Shown here piece by piece: positions 7,852 to 11,120 of a stretch of DNA of 11,120 bases (positions are counted from its first letter, which is position 1; each line of letters starts with the position of its first letter). A model generated the notes under the pieces. It saw nothing but the letters and a program-made list of their open reading frames with translations, was not told the DNA's origin and did no database searches. The DNA lies in contig CANCEQ010000095.1 of assembly GCA_947375085.1 (NCBI GenBank), positions 1 through 11,120 on the forward strand, read 5' to 3'. The translations under genes were made by a program, and so were the position numbers. Origin of the DNA: Flavobacteriales bacterium. GTDB lineage: Bacteria > Bacteroidota > Bacteroidia > Flavobacteriales > Crocinitomicaceae.

Positions 7852-8865
7852 ATGTTACACAAAGAAATTGCTTATTCCGTTTTAGATCTTGCAGTTGTTT
7901 CTGAAGGGAAATCGTTTCGTCAAACGTTTGATGATTCTGTGGCAATTGCACAACTTGCTGATATAAGTGGTTATAAACGTTATTGGTTAGCGGAACATCA
8001 TAATTCAGATGCGATTGGTAGTAGTGCGACTTCTATTTTAATCGGTAAAATTGCCGAAGAAACAAAACATATTCGAGTAGGTTCAGGAGGTATTATGTTA
8101 CCAAATCACTCTCCGCTTATTGTTGCTGAACAATTTGGAACATTGGGCACACTTTATCCAAATAGAATTGATTTAGGATTAGGTCGAGCACCAGGAACGG
8201 ATCAAGCAACGGCAAGTGCCATTCGATCTGATTTTTATGAAGCTGCCAGGGCTTTTCCAGCTGAAGTTCAAAAAATTCAACAGTATTTTTCGATAGACAA
8301 TGCGCAGCAACAAGTGCGTGCAAATGTTGCTGAAGGTGTCGATGTACCGCTGTATATTTTAGGGTCAAGTACGACAAGTGCTTATTTAGCAGCAGAGAAA
8401 GGATTAGCTTATGCTTTTGCGAGTCATTTTGCAAGTGCACAACTAATGGAAGCTTTAGAAATTTATAAAAGCCAATTTAAACCTTCTGAAACTTTAGTTC
8501 AACCGTATACGATTGCAGGACTTTCAATCATTATAGCAGATACAAATGAGGAAGCTGAATTTATTTCAACGTCTTATTATTCAAGGGTTATCGGAATTTT
8601 GACGGGAAATCGAAGTCCATTAGAAGCCCCTTTTGAGGTAACCGATGAATTCCGAAGAATTATCCAACAATTCGCCGTGCAACAAATGACGAAATATGCA
8701 TTTATTGGCAGTAAAGAAACTGTTAAAAAGAATGTAAAGGCGTTTATTGAAAATACAGGTGTTGATGAATTGATGGTTGCAACGCACGTATTTGATGTTA
8801 AAGACCGTATAAAATCTGTGACTCTTTTTTCTGAAATTATGGAAGAGTTGAATTCTGGGAGGTGA
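7852..8865 (+). CDS. LLM class (luciferase-like) flavin-dependent oxidoreductase
   Basis: A complete 337-residue cytoplasmic protein of the bacterial luciferase-like superfamily, which folds as a TIM barrel and uses reduced FMN or a deazaflavin. It belongs to the single-subunit group that includes E. coli YhbW. Diagnostic blocks are YWLAEHHN at about residues 44-51, IRVGSGGIMLPNHSPLIVAEQFGTL with its typical glycine turn at 74-98, YPNRIDLGLGRAPGTD at 102-117, and VPLYILGSS (165-173), which in the family lines the flavin phosphate site. The C-terminal GSKETVKKNVKAFIENTGVDELMV motif is also typical. Length is normal for the group. The substrate cannot be read from sequence. It stands alone, with 89 bp before it after the small membrane protein and 160 bp after it, so it is probably its own transcription unit. 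The ATG at 7852 gives the expected N-terminus. Confidence 0.92.
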   Translation: MLHKEIAYSVLDLAVVSEGKSFRQTFDDSVAIAQLADISGYKRYWLAEHHNSDAIGSSATSILIGKIAEETKHIRVGSGGIMLPNHSPLIVAEQFGTLGTLYPNRIDLGLGRAPGTDQATASAIRSDFYEAARAFPAEVQKIQQYFSIDNAQQQVRANVAEGVDVPLYILGSSTTSAYLAAEKGLAYAFASHFASAQLMEALEIYKSQFKPSETLVQPYTIAGLSIIIADTNEEAEFISTSYYSRVIGILTGNRSPLEAPFEVTDEFRRIIQQFAVQQMTKYAFIGSKETVKKNVKAFIENTGVDELMVATHVFDVKDRIKSVTLFSEIMEELNSGR

Positions 8866-8985
8866 TTAATTACTTAATTTGTTCTTACTTCAACATCCTC
8901 AATTACCCTATCCGTTTTTCCACATTTTTTCATAATTAAATGAACTATTTGTTTATATTTAGTAGAATAAAATATAAAAACAACC

Positions 8986-9010
8986 AAAAGTTTGCAATTT
9001 GAAAACTTTT
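8986..9010. promoter_or_regulatory. 25-bp near-perfect palindrome, candidate HigA operator
   Basis: The outer arms AAAAGTTT (8986-8993) and AAACTTTT (9003-9010) are exact reverse complements, and CAA (8995-8997) pairs with TTG (8999-9001) around the central base; one position per arm mismatches (8994/9002). It overlaps the -33 element and spacer of the candidate higB promoter, the usual place for an antitoxin-repressor site. Binding by HigA is inferred from position and symmetry. The stem is AT-rich and lies upstream of the start codon, so I prefer an operator to a terminator. Confidence 0.6.
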
Positions 9011-9021
9011 TAATACCTTTA
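8991..9021 (+). promoter_or_regulatory. Candidate higBA promoter (TTTG - 19 bp - TACCTTTA)
   Basis: TTTG at 8991-8994 and TACCTTTA at 9014-9021 match the Bacteroidota -33 and -7 elements with a 19-bp spacer, inside the normal range. The -7 box ends four bases before the ATG at 9026, so transcription would begin at or next to the start codon. A second TAnnTTTA-like box at 8954-8961 lacks a -33 partner. Among the sites in this window this is the only one with both elements. Confidence 0.5.
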
Positions 9022-9025
9022 TCCA

Positions 9026-9346
9026 ATGAAAGTTCTTTTAAAGAAAACTATTCTTTATTACATTGAAAAATATCCTAAAGCACAAACCCAATTATTGATT
9101 TGGCATTCAGAATTCTCAAAAGTAAATTTTAAAAACTTCAATGAATTAAAATTAAAATATGGAAATGCAAGTATTGTAAATAATAGTAGAGTAGTTTTTA
9201 ATATAAAAGGAAACGAATTTAGATTAGTCGTTTCTATAAATTTTACACAAATGGCTTGTTATGTAATTTGGTTCGGAACACATTCTGAATATGATAAAAT
9301 AAATGTTGAAACGATAGAATTTGACACTAAAATATTACTTTATTAA
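9026..9346 (+). CDS. higB: HigB family type II toxin (putative mRNA interferase)
   Basis: A complete 106-residue basic protein of the HigB toxin family within the RelE-like superfamily; such toxins cut mRNA, generally at the ribosome. The family core is clear: RVVFNIKGNEFRLVV at about residues 55-69 and IWFGTHSEYDKIN at 81-93. The conserved Arg66, His86, Tyr89 and Asp90 in these blocks are plausible active-site residues (inference from family pattern). The start is well fixed: an in-frame TAA lies at 9011-9013, and the next Met is only at residue 76. The antitoxin gene follows 10 bp downstream, and the toxin-first order is the hallmark of higBA. Three 60-base stretches counted by eye in the two genes have about 17-30% GC, against about 43-46% in stretches of the flanking oxidoreductase genes, consistent with transfer. 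Confidence 0.9.
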   Translation: MKVLLKKTILYYIEKYPKAQTQLLIWHSEFSKVNFKNFNELKLKYGNASIVNNSRVVFNIKGNEFRLVVSINFTQMACYVIWFGTHSEYDKINVETIEFDTKILLY

Positions 9347-9356
9347 TCTTAAAAAG

Positions 9357-9716
9357 ATGAATTGGAAAATTTTAAAAACCAAAGAAGAATATCAGAAAGC
9401 GGGAGCTAGAATGATAGAAATTTTTAATGCTGAACCTAATACTTTAGAAAGTGAAGAGTTAGAGTTATTAATTCTTTTAATCAAGGATTATGATGATAAA
9501 AATATTACGCTACCCTCATTAAATGTTTTAGAAGTAATCAAAATTAAAATGCAAGAATTGGGTTTAAAAGCAAAAGATTTAGAACCGATTATAGGGAGTA
9601 AAGGTCACGTATCAGCAATACTTTCAGGAAAAAGAGAAATTACATTAAAAATGGCGCAGAAATTAAAAACCTTTTTTGGTATTCCGGCAGAAGTGTTTTT
9701 ACATAGCGGTAATTAA
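9357..9716 (+). CDS. higA: HigA family antitoxin with helix-turn-helix domain
   Basis: A 119-residue partner of the HigB toxin, starting at ATG 9357, ten bases after the toxin stop and preceded by AAAAAG. The frame extends upstream to a TTG at 9321 inside higB, but the ATG start gives the usual family N-terminus MNWKILKTKEEY. The first ~50 residues form the acidic helical region seen in HigA-like proteins that carry the motif EELELLILLIKDYD (about 33-46). The C-terminal half is an Xre-type helix-turn-helix: LEVIKIKMQELGLKAKDLEPIIGSKGHVSAILSGKREITLKMAQKL, with the probable recognition helix at residues ~81-92. It should neutralise HigB by binding it and repress the operon, probably at the palindrome 8986-9010. 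Together with higB it forms a complete, apparently intact toxin-antitoxin module. Confidence 0.9.
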   Translation: MNWKILKTKEEYQKAGARMIEIFNAEPNTLESEELELLILLIKDYDDKNITLPSLNVLEVIKIKMQELGLKAKDLEPIIGSKGHVSAILSGKREITLKMAQKLKTFFGIPAEVFLHSGN

Positions 9717-9730
9717 ATAGCGATCTCTAA

Positions 9731-9793
9731 TATCAAAAAGAGCAAGCGAAAAATTGGACGAGCGTGTTAAAAGAAGCGGGAGTTGAAAAATAA
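9731..9793 (+). pseudogene. Possible 3' remnant of a lost gene between higA and the alcohol dehydrogenase
   Basis: A frame closed by TAA at 9728-9730 on the left and TAA at 9791-9793 on the right encodes 20 residues, YQKEQAKNW followed by TSVLKEAGVEK and the stop. It has no start codon, but its amphipathic helical character and the ending KEAGVEK look like the natural C-terminus of a protein. It sits directly downstream of the AT-rich higBA module, as expected if the module replaced the body of an older gene. I cannot name the parent family. The first 32 bases resemble a piece of the macroglobulin gene, which may be coincidence. Confidence 0.3.
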
Positions 9794-9831
9794 ACAGTAA
9801 TTTAGACTTACCAAATTAAAAACGATTTACT

Positions 9832-10992
9832 ATGTTAAATTTCGAATTTCAAAATCCAACTAAAATTATTTTCGGGAAAGATACAATTTCAAAATTAGCA
9901 ACTGAAATTCCGGTTAATTCTAAAGTGTTAATGCTTTATGGAGGTGGAAGTATCAAGAAAAATGGAATCTATGAACAGGTAAAATCAGCATTGTCTTCTT
10001 TTGAAGTAGTAGAATTTGGTGGAATTCCTGCGAATCCTGAATATGAGGTTTTATTGAAAGCGTTGGAAATAATTAAAAATCAAAACATTACTTATTTATT
10101 AGCTGTAGGTGGTGGTTCAGTTATCGACGGGACAAAATTTTTATCATCAGCGGCACTTTACGAAGGAGATTCTCCGTGGGATATTATTTCAAAGTTTATC
10201 CGTACAGAAAAAGGAATGCCTTTTGGAACCGTTTTAACGATGCCTGCAACAGGTTCTGAAATGAATTCAGGTGCGGTGATAACAAGAGCAGAAACACAAG
10301 AGAAATTCGGAATGGGCGGACCAGGACTTTTCCCTCAATTTTCAATATTAGACCCACAAGTAATACAATCGATTCCAAAACATCAGATTGCAAATGGAAT
10401 CACAGATGCTTTCACACACGTTTTGGAGCAATATATGACGTTTCCAACGAATGCTTTTTTACAAGACAGATTTGCTGAAAGTATTATGCAAACTTTGATA
10501 GAAGTAGCGCCAATGGTATTGGAAAATCCATACTATCACGAAGCCGCTTCCAATTATATGTGGAGCTGTACGATGGCGTTGAATGGTTTAATTCAAAAAG
10601 GAGTTCCTACAGATTGGGCAGTTCACGCGATTGGTCACGAACTTACAGCTCAATTTGGAATCGACCACGCACGAACATTAGCGATAATTGCTCCAAGTCA
10701 TTACCGTTATAATTTCGAAGCGAAGAAAAAGAAATTAGCTCAATTTGCAGAAAGAGTTTTCGGAGTTCAAACAGGAACTTTAGAAGAAAAAGCAACCGCT
10801 GGAATTGATAAATTAGAAGCCTTTTTCCATTCGGTAAACATTCCAACCAGATTATCAGAATATACATCAGAATATGAAGGAACAGCAGAACGAATCGAAA
10901 CAAGATTCATCGCAAGAAATTGGTTAGGATTGGGAGAACATAAATCATTAACTCCAGCTGATGTGAAAAAGATTGTTGAGATGAGTTATTAA
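9832..10992 (+). CDS. yqhD: YqhD-type iron-containing alcohol dehydrogenase / NADPH-dependent aldehyde reductase
   Basis: A complete 386-residue protein, one residue shorter than E. coli YqhD and colinear with it. It belongs to the group III metal-dependent alcohol dehydrogenases and would reduce aldehydes to alcohols with NADPH in the cytoplasm. The dinucleotide site is seen as YGGGSIKKNG (36-45) and AVGGGSVIDGTKF (91-103). The four metal ligands known from YqhD (Asp194, His198, His267, His281) correspond to Asp192, His196, His265 and His279 here, with the surrounding motifs DAFTHVLEQY, GVPTDWAVHAIGHELT and DHARTLAI intact. YqhD is known for clearing toxic short-chain aldehydes, including lipid-peroxidation products; the physiological substrate here is not shown. 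No good promoter is visible in the 38 bp upstream after the remnant. The following gene begins 15 bp after the stop, so the two are probably cotranscribed. Confidence 0.95.
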   Translation: MLNFEFQNPTKIIFGKDTISKLATEIPVNSKVLMLYGGGSIKKNGIYEQVKSALSSFEVVEFGGIPANPEYEVLLKALEIIKNQNITYLLAVGGGSVIDGTKFLSSAALYEGDSPWDIISKFIRTEKGMPFGTVLTMPATGSEMNSGAVITRAETQEKFGMGGPGLFPQFSILDPQVIQSIPKHQIANGITDAFTHVLEQYMTFPTNAFLQDRFAESIMQTLIEVAPMVLENPYYHEAASNYMWSCTMALNGLIQKGVPTDWAVHAIGHELTAQFGIDHARTLAIIAPSHYRYNFEAKKKKLAQFAERVFGVQTGTLEEKATAGIDKLEAFFHSVNIPTRLSEYTSEYEGTAERIETRFIARNWLGLGEHKSLTPADVKKIVEMSY

Positions 10993-11007
10993 TGAGGTTG
11001 TATCAAT

Positions 11008-11120
11008 ATGAATGATATAAATAAAAAAGAAGCTGCTAGGAAAAAGTCATTAGGTGAACTGGGCGAATTGTTTGCTATTAAAGCTTTAGTCGATAGAGGT
11101 TTTGATAAAATTCGAAATTT
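11008..11120 (+). CDS. Unidentified gene, 5' end only (right end cut by window)
   Basis: An open frame from ATG 11008 runs off the window after 37 codons. An in-frame TGA at 10993-10995 fixes the start, and GAGGTT (10994-10999) lies eight bases before the ATG, an unusually good Shine-Dalgarno-like site for this phylum. The peptide starts with a lysine-rich segment (MNDINKKEAARKK) and continues SLGELGELFAIKALVDRGF. A G-x-x-GE helix followed by a short hydrophobic helix and RGF is reminiscent of the first helix in PD-(D/E)XK nuclease-fold proteins, but 37 residues cannot establish this. No signal peptide is seen. It is placed closely behind the alcohol dehydrogenase and is probably read with it. 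Confidence 0.7.
   Translation, partial: MNDINKKEAARKKSLGELGELFAIKALVDRGFDKIRN

Noticed and set aside
8117..8440. Antisense open frame of 107 codons inside the LLM oxidoreductase gene
   Set aside because: Composition (His/Leu/Gln-rich) reflects the codons of the sense gene; no family features and no leader.
8986..9010. Palindrome read as an intrinsic terminator for the LLM gene
   Set aside because: The stem is nearly all A/T, has only a short CTTTTT tail, lies 120 bp past the stop codon and overlaps a two-element promoter; an operator fits better.
9321..9356. TTG start at 9321 extending HigA by 12 residues into higB
   Set aside because: The ATG at 9357 gives the normal family N-terminus; the extension MTLKYYFINLKK looks like out-of-frame higB sequence.
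9794..9831. Promoter for yqhD in the 38 bp before its ATG
   Set aside because: No TAnnTTTG-like box with a TTG partner is present; TAGACTTA is too far from the consensus to report.

Overview
The window looks like a chromosomal piece of a Bacteroidota genome, most likely class Flavobacteriia (a Weeksellaceae-type organism is a guess). The grounds are: AT-rich DNA with A-rich leaders and few Shine-Dalgarno sequences; promoter-like boxes of the Bacteroidota type (TTTG then TAnnTTT); a very long bacterial alpha-2-macroglobulin lipoprotein next to penicillin-binding protein 1C; and a DUF2200 protein. All genes I can support lie on the + strand. No rRNA, tRNA, CRISPR array or insertion sequence was seen.

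Region by region: 1-1515 is the 3' part of a PBP1C gene (transpeptidase plus C-terminal domain; the glycosyltransferase part lies off the left edge). 1569-7133 is a complete 1854-residue alpha-2-macroglobulin lipoprotein with an intact CIEQ thioester motif. These two form the known pbpC/alpha-2-macroglobulin pair, thought to trap invading proteases in the periplasm and repair peptidoglycan. 7162-7527 is a small DUF2200 protein. 7598-7762 is a 54-residue protein predicted to cross the membrane twice. 7852-8865 is a luciferase-like (LLM) flavin oxidoreductase. 9026-9346 and 9357-9716 are a HigB-type toxin and HigA-type antitoxin, preceded by a 25-bp near-perfect palindrome that overlaps a good promoter. 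9731-9793 looks like the leftover 3' tail of a lost gene. 9832-10992 is a YqhD-type NADPH-dependent aldehyde reductase/alcohol dehydrogenase. 11008 to the right edge is the start of an unidentified gene.

Functionally the window is a set of short units: envelope defence and repair on the left, single housekeeping or redox genes in the middle and right, and an AT-richer toxin-antitoxin module that looks like an accessory insertion. I do not see an obviously new multi-gene system. The points most worth a second look are the higBA promoter/operator with its almost absent leader, the gene-tail remnant beside it (which shares a 29/32-base match with the macroglobulin gene), and the truncated gene at the right edge.
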